Assembly (NCBI GenBank): GCA_014905825.1
Contig: JACGCN010000075.1
Span: forward strand, 1 to 64,000
Direction: 5' to 3'
Length of the DNA stretch: 64,000 bases
From: Lyophyllum atratum
Lineage: Eukaryota > Basidiomycota > Agaricomycetes > Agaricales > Lyophyllaceae
Part shown: piece by piece, positions 34,801 to 48,516 of the stretch
Position numbering within the stretch: the first letter of the stretch is position 1
Layout: the number at the start of each line of letters is the position of its first letter
The notes under the pieces: model-generated
What the model saw: only the letters and a program-made list of their open reading frames with translations
The model's database searches: none
Told to the model about the DNA's origin: nothing
Position numbers and translations under genes: made by a program

Positions 34801-36774
34801 TTGACTTTGAACGGGAAGATGTCCGTCGAACAACGAAACAAGCACGTCAGAGACTTCTACAATGACGCCCACCCAGCTCGTGTGCTCATTTTCTCGAGCG
34901 TCGGTTCGGCGGGCCTGAATCTCGCGATTGCAGACGTCGTTATATTCTTTGTAAGTAATTTGTATCACCCCAGGACTTCCTCTCATCAAAAACGCCAGGA
35001 TCAAACCGTGGTCCGCTCAAGACATACAGCAGACCAGGGGCCGGGCCATCGACAACCACAGAAGAAAAACAGTCAAGGTCATTCACCTGCTGGCAAGTGA
35101 CTCGGCGGATTTTACTGATGAGTAATGTCGCGCAAGGAAAGCGCGACATGTTCCACGCGTTCGTGAACAAGAAATTGGCGAAAGGTATGTGCCTACATTA
35201 CTTCGCGTTTTCTTGAAGTCAACACTAATGCACATATAGAGTTTGGCGGGCACCCCTTCAGGGTTTCATTCCCGACATCCATGACAATGATAGCGCGACC
35301 GCCGGAACAGAGGAGACTACGACTAGCAAAAAAGAGAAGAAGGAGAAGAAGGAGAAGGCGAAGAAGGAGAAGGGCCGGGAAGAAAGAGAAGGTGAAGGCG
35401 GAGAAGAAGGAGAAGGAGAAGGAGAAGGAGAAGGAGAAGGAGAAGGAGAAGGAGAAGGAGAAGGAGAAGGAGAAGGAGAAGGAGAAAAAAGAGAAGAAGG
35501 AGAAGACCAAGAGGCAGAAGACCAAGGAGGTGCATATTGTCGTCGACGATGACGTGCCTCCTGCGACGGCAAGTGGTTTTTAAACTCCTCCGTGCCACCA
35601 TCCGAGGCGGATACCTCCATGCCACCATCCGAGCCGAAACACACATGCCACTTTCTGACGACTTCTCGATGGCTTCGTCTGACAGGGATGTATCCACCGA
35701 CGATCCTTTGTCTCAACAGGTAAGTTCGTCGTGGGTTACCTCCTCTTCAGGTGCTAATACTTGTATAGAATTCGATCCCATTTGGGACACCGACATCCCA
35801 GAGCCAAACCCGAGGCAAACGCCGTAGCAGGAAAATGCTTAATAGTGACGACGACAACGACATGCCTGCAGCCAGCGGGCCTGGAGGTAAGTCCAGGTTC
35901 TACTTGATTTGAGCCTCACTGACGAATTATTTGCAGTCTCACAACACATATCCTCCCTCGTTATGTACCCGAGCTCCCCTGAAAGCACAGGCACTACCAG
36001 CCCTCCTCCAAAACGACCAAGACATGGAACCATCGGTTGCTGAGGCGCGTTCCGCGATCTTGGCTGTGTCAGCCCCTTCAGAACAGCCTTCTGGCGGTGC
36101 GTCATACGTCCTTAGCGTATAAATGGTATTCTGACTATAGTACAGACGTTCTGGACGCCCATGCGAACAAGTCGGTCGACCAGACGATCGACACCGCGAA
36201 GACGGCAGCTGGTAAGTATATGTACACTTGTGGTAATCGCATGCATAGCTAACTGTACGTTGGTTAGCCGCTGCTAGCTCCCTGATCAGCGGTATGCGCG
36301 AGGACGGAGTATCGCCACCGGAAAGCAATGCCCTCTACGTCCCCACGACGTCCATTCCTCGTCGCCCCCATCTGACCGATGTAAGTAACAGGTCACAATC
36401 ATTCATTAGTCGTCTACTGACATCACACCACTAGCTGTAACTGCTGGACCCTCACGCGCCTCGTCGTCGACGAAACCCAATCCCCGTCTTTGGAGCAGAA
36501 ATCAGCGCCCATCAGGTGAACAAGGTCTGTCAATACAATCCTATATATCGATGATTTCCTGACGAGTAGCCAGCGGCAGCGAGTTCATCGAGCACCCCTC
36601 ACGCGCCAGTGACAAATCCATTTGCCCGTCCTCCCCCGAGATCTGAAACTACCCAGCCGTGAACCAGGATCGTTGGATGATGTTTCGGCCCCACCCAAAG
36701 CTGCTCTGAAAGCTAAGACCCGCCCGCGACCCGGAATGAAGCCATCCCGTTGGTCGTCAAGCACGCCGTCATAG
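31844..36774 (+). pseudogene. Gene B copy, unit 2 (many frameshifts)
   Basis: The whole SNF2 gene is present, but at least a dozen single-base indels interrupt it. Examples are a lost C directly after the ATG (near 31847), an extra C at 32507, an extra A near 33476, an extra C near 33566, extra A and T near 34136-34144, an extra A near 35003 and a lost C near 35047. Motif II reads DEAHHMRN. The KE repeat is shorter (about 13 pairs). Almost all indels lie in homopolymers, so this may be consensus error rather than a true pseudogene. Confidence 0.75.
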
Positions 36775-36963
36775 GTACTCTTCTATACTCGACCACTCCG
36801 TATATACACATGTACTATGTCCCTCTCCATGCACTATGACCCCTCCCGTATGCACTTCGTCACGTCTGTCTATGCCGTTTCCAATCCTCACCTATTGCAG
36901 CACCACACTTTTAATATTACTGTACCGTTTTTCAACATATTGCCTTTGTCAGTCACGTTGCAG

Positions 36964-37216
36964 GACCAAGTCGACCAAGGAAGTGTCGTCGGTTCTCCGC
37001 AAGATTAACAATTCCGGTTCGACACATTTTACGCTGACAATCACGGTATCCCACCGCGATCTCAGTCACGACAATTACCCCTTCATACAGAAATTCTTCC
37101 AGGCATGCATGCCGAAGTTTATCAGAAGCACTCAGTTGCGGGTTTTTGGTGGCAGAACGATGTTCATGGCCGATATCCACAGTCCCTTCACATCTTTCTT
37201 AATCCGGATCCTGTAG
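36964..37216 (+). pseudogene. F-box gene remnant (unit 2)
   Basis: This is the same remnant with one C missing near 36972. Confidence 0.55.
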
Positions 37217-37380
37217 ATACATACATACACTTGTCCGCCATTCCGAAACAGAGAGCCGCACTCACAATACAGCGGGCTAATAAATTTCATTCAAATATAT
37301 TCTACAAGCGCTCGTGAACGGCTACGATTCTGCTGCGACGGTCATTGTCACCCTACAAGATGGAATAATTCACCTGTTCG

Positions 37381-38088
37381 TCTACGACAACAGCGATGGG
37401 AGACAACTGCAACAGAATGAGCCTTGAATTGCAGTTGGACCACCCCCAGGTAGGCGGTCGATGACGGGTCGGGCAGCGAACTCATCGTCGACGACGAAGA
37501 GAGATCAGTGCGGCCTGCGATATCATAGAAGTACTTACGAGATGGATTAACAACTTTGATTTCTAAATAAATGAGGTGCGTACGGCGCAGAGAATCCGTC
37601 CAGGGAACGAGGTCGCGTACGATCCGATGTCTCGAAGGGTAGTCGTGCAGGTCCAGGTCCGGGTCCGTCGCGACTAGAGGTGGGCGTGCTTGCGAATCCT
37701 CAATAAGCACTTCACCTGTTCGTCTACGACGATGGGAGAGAGGGGATACAACTGCAACAAAATCCTCTGATTGCAAGTTACCCATCCCCAGGTAGGCGGT
37801 CAACGACGGATGGAGCAGCGAACTTGACGTCGACGACGAAGAGTAACGACGACGGCGAGAGGGGAGGCAGCTGCAATAGAGTCCTCTGATTGCAAGTTAC
37901 CCACCCCCAGGTAGGCGGTAGACGACGGGTGCAGCAGCGAAGTTATTGTCGACGACGAAGAGTGACGACGACGGCGAGGGGGGAGGCAACTGCAATAGAG
38001 TCCTCTAATTGCAGGTTACCCACCCCCAGGTAGGCGGTCGACGACGGGTGGGGCAGCGAAGTTATTGTCGACGACGAAGAGAGATCAG
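37381..38088 (+). repeat. Diverged arm-related tandem repeat (unit 2)
   Basis: This is the same structure with one-base indels near 37514 and 37735. Confidence 0.7.
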
Positions 38089-38984
38089 ACCTGAGATCAG
38101 TGGGACTTGTGAGATTATGGATAAGATTGTGCACGAGGAGCGCACGTGTCGTCCGTTCCCTAATGACAAGTTCCCATTCCCACGGCTTGACACGTGCGAT
38201 TTTTCAAGTCCATCCACCCACCTTATCTCTACAACCTACGACGCGTTCGTCAACGACGTTTCGCGTGTTACATCATCCATCGGCCCTTCCCCACCCATCG
38301 GTCTTTCCCTCCCTAACCCTCCGGCCTCTCACCACCACGCAATTAGCTAACCTTAGACCCCCACCACACGGTTCCGCGGACTCTCTATAGAGGATTCTTA
38401 GAGAGCGAGCGCCCGTTTTTTTTTAGGACCTCGACACTGCAGACTTCCTTTCGAGGACTCGAAGGAAGCGAGCAGTTGTCTCTTCAAGACAAACCTCAGG
38501 ACTCGTTTCGAACTGCACCGGCGCGTGCTACCTCTCGGACTCTTGTTTTTTCAGGCCCCAGGACTTTTATTAATCCGTCGATCCACTCGGTGAGTCAAGC
38601 TACTGCATGTATAATCGTATTTCCATGGCTAATCTACGACACTGTGCTTCAGCAGACTCGTTGCCGTCGCACTGACGTCCCTCGGTGAAAGTTAATCATA
38701 CACTCTGTCTTTCGGTGAGTAATCCTGGTATTCAATCGTGTGGGAGTCCCTGCTAACGTACACTACAGGTCCTCCTCGATCTGCCCGTTTGTCTACCCCG
38801 ACAATCCTCGCGACTCTATCGGTGAGCACTCCCATCCCAAATTACGGACGTTCCCCGCAGACTAACGTTCAACTAGCATACCAGCGTACCTGTTCCTCCA
38901 TCCTCGGCCTCTCGTCGTCGACGACAAAAAGACATCATCGTCCCACCTACTCGACTCCTTCACCCTCGTAACCCGTAACCCAAC

Positions 38985-41900
38985 ATGTCCCTACCCTCGT
39001 CGATGGTTCCTGTGGCAGATGTGCCTTTTGCCGAGTCCGAGTGGAGGATCAAAATCGTCCGGAAGGAACCCCTCCGCTTCTTTTGGGAGCCGAATGCCTA
39101 CGGTCTCTGGTGCTCGCCGAACGCAACTCGGTTTTCGAAACCTCTGTCCAGCCCGAGAGACGATTTCCAACGCGCATCCTTGTGGGTTTTCTTCCGCCGC
39201 CCTCGTAGAATACGCTGGCTAGAAACCAAGTATCCTTTCCTCGCATTCTGGCCTATGCAGTGGCTGTGGACGGGCATCTTCCAGAGTCTCAATGTCGTTC
39301 CCGGTCTACTCCAGGTCGTCTCCTACCGAAATGGACCAGGTTACCACATGCACCCAGTGCAAATCAAGGAATGGCAGACGCTCGAAGACTCCCTCATCCG
39401 TCTGGGCCGTTTTCTTCTCGAACGACATTACCAACCCCAATACGACTTCCAAGTACTGCAACCCGCCGTCATTCGCGAGAATGTGGATACGACCACATAC
39501 ATCCGACCACCAACGATGTCATCCGAGCTGCAGTGGAGGCGAGCAAGGCTTTCGTCGCCCTCTCCACTTATGTTACCTTCGCTATCGCCCTCGACATGGC
39601 GAAATTCCCACATGAAGAAGGGCAGACGCCCTCCTGGATTGTATTCGCCGAAACCCAGGGTGTTAATGCGACATTTGTGGATGAAGTCAGCAAGTCTTTC
39701 ATTTGCGACTTCAAGCCAGGTTTTCGTCAGGTGCATACGTCCTCGTCCGAAGGTGCCCCGTTCAATTCTATCCCGCATTCAGCGTGGCCAACGCCCCCCT
39801 CTTCATCTGCTGGGGAGAGGAAACCCCGAAATCGATGGTCGAGCATGATCCCATCTGGCGATACTACCCGTGCGCAGCTGAGGTCGAAGCGGCCCAGGAG
39901 GAGTTCGAACGTTTCCGATCTGTTATGACAACCCCTCGCGTGTGGTTGTGAACAGCAGCTGGGGTAACATGGACTGCCTACCATGGCGGCAGCAGCAACG
40001 AACAATCCCAACCTTCACCTCACCGCAACGAACAATCCCAACCTTCACCTCACCGCTATCTGATAGACGCCCCCGATTGGCCCGACTGCCCTACGCCAGT
40101 GTACACAGCCCGGCGGTCGCCGAAGAGGATTCACCGCAATCCCCTCCACCACAAATGGAGAGGATGACTGGGAAGATGTACCGACGAATGAGGCGGCACT
40201 CAGCTCGGAGGAAACGCGACCCGAAGAAATTCTTGGCTCGCCTTGCTAAAGAGAGGGAGGAGGCGATGGCGCAGGAGACAGATGAAGAAAAGACCTGGCG
40301 AACGCAAGGAGAGTTCGATGCGGGAGTGCAATCAGTACGACAACGCCATGTTCGCACCCCACCGTCGGAGAGGACCATATACGTGTGGCTTCAGGAAGGA
40401 AGGAACACATTTTCGAAGGCGCGTCGTGCCCAAGGCGAATGGGAGAAAGTCTGGACCGACTGTGCCCCCGAAGAGCGCCACTTCTCGTATCATACGACGA
40501 ATGGAACTTGATCAAATACGGCGGTTTCTTCGTTACTAAGGAGCGCGACGTCCCCAAAGACCCCGCCGCCGCGCCTCTCACGAAGATTATGGCATTCTTC
40601 CGCTCGACGACGAGGATGGATGGCATTCTTCCGCTCGACGACGAGGATGATGCATTCTTCCGCTCGACGACGAGGATGATGGCGTTCTTCCGCTCGACGA
40701 CGACGATGAGGACTGGGGCGAGAGCGATGAGGACGACAGGCACCGTAAGAAACGAAAAAGAAAGGGGGGCAAAGGAGCTTCACAATCGCGCAAAAGCGTA
40801 CCGTCCCCGCCGTTCCCCAGTTTAGGAAAGCACCGGCTGTCCAGGAATTCAGGACTGCTCTTGAGTTCCCCAACCTCGAGAAAATCCTGTATGAAAGTAC
40901 AGGTTCGTTTTACCACCTGCCCTCGATCCAACAACGGCTGCTGTGACGCTGCGCCGTCAGGAGTCTGCACCTTTCGCGACCTGAACAGGCTTTGAGGAAG
41001 CTGGGCTTACACGCGGCGGAACGCACTCCTGGACAGACTGAATGTCTCGTCGCTTTCCATGACTTCTTCTGCCGCGACGAGCAAACTCCCGCTCTCCTCA
41101 CCTTTGTGGGATCTCGCACCGAGCAACTTGAAAGGCATTGTCGAGCATGGATACCTCCATTACCGTCGTATCGACGCTACGCACCATGTCATCGGTATCC
41201 GCAGCGAGCCCCTCGTCGAGCAGTGGTGTACGTTCTCGTTATCGAGGATCCCCGGGCGGGCGGTAGGTTGAGGTATTTTGCCGGAGGATCGATGGAGTGG
41301 CCAATATTACGCGCCACCTCCTCACTCATGGCATTCGATTCGCAACCGGCAAACCTGTACGGAAACCCTCGTCTTGCCACATCCATGCCCTCACAACACA
41401 GCCTTGGCCATCGCAACGCCGGCTATGTATTCACGCAGTCCGACTATACGAAACTACCTGGATATACGACGCAACTACTCACGGGCCCCGTTCTAAGGGC
41501 AGCGATGATGAAGGGGGAATCGCATGGAGGCTCGCGTTCGATTTCTGCAGGTACAACGTCATCACTAAAGGCCCAACCTCGACCCGCATCCACTCTCGGC
41601 AGACGAGTTGGCGAGCTCGATGGCCGTGTTCTGGTTGACGACGATCTTGACGAGGGGGCGGCTTCGATTCTCTGTGGAGTTTACAAGGTGTATACTAGTA
41701 AGTGCCGTGCTCCTTCACGATTTAAAAGACGAGGATTATGATTTCCCAGAATTCGGGAATCAAGCGGAGGACAAGTCTTGGTTCCCCCCTTCGAACATCT
41801 GGGACTCGTCGGGCAAAAATCTCGGTTACTGGACGAATGACAACGAAGCCTGGTATCAGTCGCGCCTTGCCAACATCGAACAAGGGGATGGACCGAAGAA

Positions 41901-42024
41901 TGTGACACAGTGGCGAAAGGCTTTGAGGGACGCTCGCATACGAGACGTTGCCAGGATCAAGATCAACATCAGCGGCCTCTGTGACCGATTCCTCCAAGGT
42001 GATACGTCGTACTGGAAGGAGTAG
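38985..42024 (+). pseudogene. Gene D copy, unit 2 (many frameshifts)
   Basis: The full length is present. The first 163 codons match unit 1, then a lost C near 39476 (ATTCGCGAG) shifts the frame. Many further indels follow, for example a lost C at 39729, inserted bases at 39921 and 40213, and changes near 40322, 40421, 40617, 40897 and 41083. Most are in homopolymers. It is either a decayed copy or an unpolished consensus. Confidence 0.7.
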
Positions 42025-42073
42025 TTTAGATATACCGTCGTCGTCGTGTTTTGAGTTTTCTTGCAGTTGACCA

Positions 42074-42470
42074 TTCGCCGCCCCGCTCATATTGTACATA
42101 CGCGGACATTGCCCCCATACCTCCTCCCCCCTTCCGTACTCTCAAAATAATACTGTACCTACCCGAGAAAAAATGCTGTTCCCTTCCGCGAACGTCGACG
42201 ACGAGGAAGACGCACTGGGCCGTTAGGTATAGCAATGGGGTGAGAGTTCATCACTAATCCTCGTCCCGGCCAACCCAGATCTCGTATCCGGGACTTGTTT
42301 AAAAGCTCGTCCACGACGAGTAGCGCAAATTACAAGGTGAATGATATCTTGATTGATCTATTCATAACTTACAAGACTTCAAAGCCGAAACACGCAGCTC
42401 CCATCACCCGTCTCGCCTTCTACTCTCCCTTCACCTACTTTCACTTGCAGTAAGCCCGGTCCTTGCGCGC
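42074..42470 (+). repeat. 0.4-kb module after gene D (unit 2)
   Basis: This is the unit 2 counterpart of 18415-18809, with a few one-base indels. Confidence 0.75.
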
Positions 42471-42499
42471 GTAATTATATACCTAATGGTATTATCAGG

Positions 42500-42755
42500 A
42501 AATTCATTCGTTCTCGTCCATGACGAATGGTGGGAAGACTCAATACAGCTGGTCATGGACGAAGTTTCGTCCACGACGAATAAAGCACGGACTTACTGCA
42601 GTGAGATCTTGAGTGATGGCCGGCTTGGAAATTCTACTGACAGCTCGTCCGCGACGAACTACGTACGGGCTTACTACAGTGCGACGTCTATGACCAACGT
42701 AGCACTACGGCGGTCTTGGAAGACAGGGAAGTTCGATTTCGTCAGTGACGAATAA
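42500..42755 (+). repeat. Internal palindrome array 1 (unit 2)
   Basis: This is the same array as in unit 1. Confidence 0.7.
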
Positions 42756-42920
42756 TGTACAGACTGACACCAGCGAGACGTCTCAGATGAATCTCGCTGG
42801 GCTACTTTAGTGGACCCCTGGCGCCGAGGAATTCTACACACGGCGATTGTTCTCATATTAAGTGTTGTACTTATAAAATTAATAGCACCTAATAATGAAG
42901 AAACTCCGGCTAGGTGTAGA

Positions 42921-43084
42921 CACGCGGACGCAGCGCGCTCCAAGCAGGGAACGTCAACGTCAAGAGTTGCAACGGCATGGAAGGACAACCTCAAACGCTC
43001 CGTCAAGGCCGTGAAGCCACCGTCCTTGCGGGCTGCGAGGCTTTGGCGGCCAACTTCGTCAAATACAGCTCGGGAAAGCCTCAG
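42921..43084 (+). other. Possible orphan exon (unit 2)
   Basis: This is the counterpart of 19257-19418, with small indels near 42922, 42967 and 43012 that shift its frame. Confidence 0.25.
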
Positions 43085-43548
43085 GTGAGTGAACGGCGGC
43101 GTATTTTGTTTTCAGTTCCGGTGTTAACGTATTGCTGTCAGGTGTTGCTGTCGCCTCCCTATCGTATATCTTGCCGCACGATACATCTTGGACCGCTGTG
43201 TTTTGGACTTTAGTTTAGTGGACTTGCGCTCGTTTTGACCCCCCCCCTCTATTCATATCGCGCTGTAAACATGTATCTGCATCATACCACCACACCCCTG
43301 TTATAACATGATCTGCACAACCACCACCCCCTGCATTAGTTGTTTCACATCCTCTTCCTCGCACGCCCCGACCTTTTTGCGGTACGAGAAGTCTTATGAA
43401 GGCGGATCCTCTGCTTAAAGTACGCACGATACCAAAAGTTCTATGAGAGCGGATGCTTCGTGCTTCATGTCAGTGCTATTGTCCTTTTTTGCCGACTTTT
43501 TATCCGGTGTTTGGAGTTACGTCGCCCCTTTACATAATCCACCACGAA

Positions 43549-45815
43549 ATGGCCTTCCTCAGTCTAAGCGCGCTAAACCTGAAATCTCAGTCCTCACAAA
43601 GGCCGATGTTCACACTGACAAATATCCGTCGCTTTCTAGCCCGCTCACCCCGCTCAACCCCGCTCCGTGAAGAACATCGTCGCAGATCATTGGGCTGCTG
43701 AATCTGACGACAAATGGCAACGATGTGCATAGGAGAAACCGGATTACGGCTTCCTGGAGAGTCCGAGAAGGCGTTGGTAGGGCCACTGTACCCAGGTGAA
43801 TGCATCCATCGTTGTATGAATTCATGTATTAACATGCAGAGACAGCGAGACCGGAAGTGAAATTGGGTTCACTCAGCAAAGCCAAGATGAAGCTCTTGCG
43901 GGAAATCTTCAGCGACATCGTCGAGGAGTGGCCCACCTCCAATTCTCTAGAGCACGCAGACAGCCTTGCGTTGTCGCTGGTGAACCAACATGTCTTTCTC
44001 ATGGAGTGTGTCCAAATTCGTCTTGGGAGAAGGGCCAACCGTGCGGGGAATGCAAACAGCTCGACCGTGAGTCTCTGCAACACAGGTGTTTTGAGAGAAT
44101 GGACTGAGCCGCGTTACAGACTGCATACGGACTTGGTCAAGGTCATAGAGGTGCGTTTCGTTTCAGATTGTTATCAAGACTGCCGGTGAACGATAACGCT
44201 TTTTAGGCACCGGAAAACTAAGGACGTCAGCTGTCAACAAATCTACTCCCTCTTTCGTGGCTACGTCATTGAAAGAATCAAACGATGTGAAGCCGCCTCG
44301 GCCAAGAATGACTTCGTGCCCTCACACTTCAAGAAGTGTTGGGATGCATCCAACGATTACCGAGAGATCTTCTCAGGCGCAAGACGGAGTGGTCGGAAGT
44401 GTCGTCAGGACGCGGTGTGGATTGGTCTTGAGCGGTTGAGCATTGACACAAAGCCCTCATCTTGCGCGATCGCAGAAGATCTTTCTTACTCTTATGCAGC
44501 CTCGCTGACGATGAAGTCGAGGCGTTCAACAATCGGCACTTTGTCGAGACGCGAGAGCAGTCGAGAAAGGACTAGAGTCCGGGGCCTTCGACGAGGACGG
44601 GTACATTCTAATCAACGGCTTAATGCACCGGATCTGCGCCCCTCCTGCCGAAGACCAACGAATGCGCTCATCATATTGTGGACGAAGGACGGTCCTGATG
44701 ATGAGAACCCGACTTGGAACAAAGTTGTAAGCATCTCGTAGCCTTTACATCCTTGCGTTATTTGACCACTTCAATGACAGTTCGGCGGCGTGGTCTATAA
44801 AATCCACAAGCTCGACACAACCTTCGGCGACGAGAACCAGCTTGTCATGGATGAGATGACGGGCGTTGAACTCGCTGTCCAGTATGTCTTCATTGATCTA
44901 ACCCATGTGCGCCAGTCTAACAACAACCCCTAGAGCAAATCAAGCGGTTCCACGTGGTCAGAGGATAGCAACGGCCGGGACGATGGTGAAGGCCCCGGGT
45001 CATCAAGCGGCATTTGGACAGCCGTATCAGGCTACGGTGAGACACGTTCACGTTGATGACCGCTTTCTAATCAGATATACTCTCAGATCAAACCTATGGA
45101 GGTCACCTCCAAGAACCCAGCCGGCAACGCTTGAGAAGGTGCAGAAGATCGAGCAGCTGAGGATGAGGATTGAAGCATGGCAACGCAGGTAGCTATCCCG
45201 CCTCATACCGGGGCCGGTCCAATGTCTGAGTTAATCTTTCTCAGTGTCTGAGAGGGAAAGCCACTGGAATTCCTCAGCGGCTTTTACCTCCGTTCGCAGA
45301 GGTCCAGCTGGTATGTTTAGTACGTCAACTGTAATGCGATTGCTATTATACTTAACCCCGATCTTCTCAGAACGGCAGCGAACGCAGGCCACAGTGGTCA
45401 ATCAATAGATTGGGTACAAGGAACACGTCAGCGTCGGGACTTATGCATACTGCGCCCAGCAGCCATGTTGAACCGTGACGATTCTTGCACGTGCGGCTGG
45501 GTAATGCGGAGGTCGGCCAGGTGAGTAGTCGGCAAGTAGAAGAACGAGGTTCTAGTGATGCGTTTCTAGAAAGCGCTCTGAGAGCAACTTTGTCTGGAGT
45601 TCCCATGGCGTGGTCATAGAGATGGCGGAGCGTCTCTTTTGGTTCTGGATGCTCCCAACGACTCGCACGGAACGACCACCAACAATTTAGCACTGTCGCA
45701 CCCAGCAAACTATGGGGCGTACATCAAGTCTGCGCCTGACAGAGCACAATGGACCCGGGTCACCGTTCTCCCGTCCGCAGTTTTAGCAGCAGATATTCGA
45801 AAGGACAACGAGTAA
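43549..45815 (+). pseudogene. Gene E copy, unit 2 (many frameshifts)
   Basis: All exons are recognisable, but many indels break the frame. Examples are a lost base in the third to fourth codons (near 43555), an extra C near 43656, changes near 43700-43745, a lost G near 44561, a lost A near 44670, and dense changes at 45113-45660 across the dioxygenase core. The HxD and HGTT segments are still visible in translation. It is a decayed or poorly resolved copy. Confidence 0.65.
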
Positions 45816-45957
45816 CCAACATATATTGAACACGGTATTCGAGAATTCAATCTTATCTCATTCCCATCTAGTTTTGTTTGAGGTCAACGTTGTGCAATGA
45901 GACCTTTTGTGTGAATAATTGGTGTGGTTGAGTTTTGCTACTTAACAGGGACTTAGA

Positions 45958-46166
45958 TGCTCGTCCGCGACGAATCCAGTGCGTCAAAGACCTATCCTTC
46001 CATAATATTATTGACTTCTGTACTAGCAAATTATCGGCGCTCGGCCACGACGGACAGTGTACCTACTTGCTGCCATCTACTATGCCTGACGTCCACGACG
46101 AACAGGGAACCCGTCTCCTGGGTCCGAACGCCCACGGGTGGTATCAGTGCTCGTCTGCGACGGATA
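45958..46166 (+). repeat. Internal palindrome array 2 (unit 2)
   Basis: This is the same as in unit 1, except that the last motif reads GACGGA instead of GACGAA. Confidence 0.7.
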
Positions 46167-46443
46167 GCGGTGGTGGAAGTAGGGGTCCCCGGCACCGGGT
46201 TTTCAAGACGTTGCCGTGATTGAATTGCAGGGTCCAGCGATCCGGCCCCGTTGAAGGGTCCAGTGTCGTAACCACGTTTCGATTTTTTGCCTCTTAGCAT
46301 CTAGCCTTTAGACACCTTCATCCCTGGTTACCACCACCATCCAAGGCCCTCGCTCGCTGTAACTCCCCCTGGACCTCGTCTCGGACGACCAAGAGCTCTC
46401 CGCTAAGCCCTAGTAGAGACCTCGAGGTTCCTCGACGTACAAC

Positions 46444-47688
46444 ATGAACAAGCTTTCCCCAGAAATCTTAGAGCATATCATGCAAGAGATCCAGGCGGAC
46501 GATGGGCGCAGTGGCACCTTAGCCCACACGGATGGCGTCCTATCCCTCACCGAGGTCTGCCGATTCCTGAGGCCGATAGCGCAGAGGGTGTATTACCGCG
46601 CCATCACATATGATCCCCACCACCAAAGATTCAACCATACTCTCGCCCTCATTCACACCCCATGGCTGGCAGGCCACGTACAGGAGGTCACCATCGTCCT
46701 GCGCCGCCCATCCCACCTCAGTAAACCCCGGAACTGGCAGCGTGCATTAGGCGACATGCCCATCCTAACAGGCCTTCGACGCGTTAGAATCGAGATGACT
46801 GCACCCCTGTTCGAGTGGACGTCCGTTCCTACACTCATCCAAACTGCACTCGTTGGCATCATAAGCATGCTAGCTCTCGGCACACTTGAATTATACCGCA
46901 TGAGGCTGCCATCCAATTTCTTCTTCGCCCGACTACCAATCCATACGCTGCATCTGGATAGAGTGGAAGTCAGTGGTTCCACCTCAGGGCTGGCGCCCCC
47001 TAGCCGCGACAACTGGGTTAGCACCCTTCGAACGCTTCACTTGCAGGATATGAAAGTGGGGGTAGAACTCAAGACATTGTTTACACACCCATCTTCGAGC
47101 ATCAACGCGTGCAGAATCCTCACCCTCCGAACTAAGGCTAGGCAGATCGGTCCTAGGACAGGGGACTTACAGTTTTTACTGATGTTGACGGCTGGTCGTC
47201 TGGAGACGTGGCAGCACGTCGACTTCCCCTCGCCGGGTGAAACAAGTGAGTGACTCCGAGATAGAGTCCCATATAGCATCTTCTTACATGCGTGACTAGT
47301 GACCCTCGCTGTGGATCTTGGAGGACACAAGGCACTTCGCCACGTGGATATAACGTGCCCTCACTTCCAAACCAGCACTGCAGTCCTCCTTTCGGCCCTG
47401 GGATTGGAAGCCCTGAACACCATAGCCGTCAATCTTCGCCCGCAGGACACCGTAACCCTCTGCCTTGGAAGCATGGACGACATTCTCAAGCAGGTTGACG
47501 CATTGGCGCGTTATTCATTGCGATTCACGATGTTAGGGCTAGAGTTCAGTGACACCGATTTCTCCTATATACGAGGATACTTCGAGGAGCACATGCCAAC
47601 GTTCATCGCAGGCAATCGGTTGAAGGTTTTTGGTTGTGGTGATGAGTTCTATAATCCCTCCCACCCATCCTTCGTACGAATCATTTAG
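46444..47688 (+). CDS. Gene F: F-box/LRR-like protein (unit 2)
   Basis: Both exons are intact and the translation is identical to unit 1. This contrasts with the broken genes B, D and E just upstream in the same unit. Confidence 0.75.
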
Positions 47689-47806
47689 AACCTTCCGCCG
47701 CCGCACATACTCGAGGTTGGCCGTACTCACTCCCTCCCGTACTCTCCAACAAAAATATGTCGCCTTCAAATCTGTTCCATACCGCAATCGTCGACGACGA
47801 GTAACT

Positions 47807-48225
47807 TTCGCCGCCGCGCTCATATGTACATACGCGGACGTTGCCCATACCCCACCCCCCTCCGTACTCGCAAAAAAAATACCGTACCTACCACGAAAAA
47901 ATCTTGTACCTACACCAGAAAAAATGCTGTTTCCTTCCGCGAACGTCGACGACGAGTAAGACGCACTGGGCCGTTCGGTATGGCAACGGCATGAGACTTC
48001 TTCACTAATCATCGTCCCAGCCAACCCAGATCTCGTATCCGGGACTTGTTCGACAGCTCGTCTACGACGCGTAGCCCAACTGACAAGGTGAATGATACAG
48101 TTCTTGACTGACGTATTTGTAACTTACAAGACTCCAAACCCGAAACACGCAGCTCCCATCACCCGTCTCGCCTTCTACTCCTCCCTTCACTACTTTCACT
48201 TGCAGTAAGCCCGGCCCTTGCGCGT
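47807..48225 (+). repeat. 0.4-kb module after gene F (unit 2)
   Basis: This is the unit 2 counterpart of 24119-24540, with shorter C and A runs near 47856-47900. Confidence 0.75.
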
Positions 48226-48258
48226 CATTGTATTGATGCACAGACTTACACCAGCTAG

Positions 48259-48487
48259 ACGACGTCCGCGACGAATCCTCGCTGAGGTCTTCCAATCCAA
48301 CTTCATGCCCATTTCGTCTGCGACGAATGATAGACATCAGACTCACAGCAGGAAGACGCCAGCGACGAATCCTGGAGGGTCATACCCAGTATATCCCATG
48401 CCAGTTTCGTCTGCGACGAATGACTTACATATGACTTACTGGGCTGGTCGGATAAATCCAAGTGTTCGCCATTCGTCGACGACGAAG
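48259..48487 (+). repeat. Right-end palindrome array (unit 2)
   Basis: This is the same as 24575-24803, with one base fewer near 48251. Confidence 0.8.
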
Positions 48488-48516
48488 ACGGCGCCTATGC
48501 ATTGGATATATGGTGC

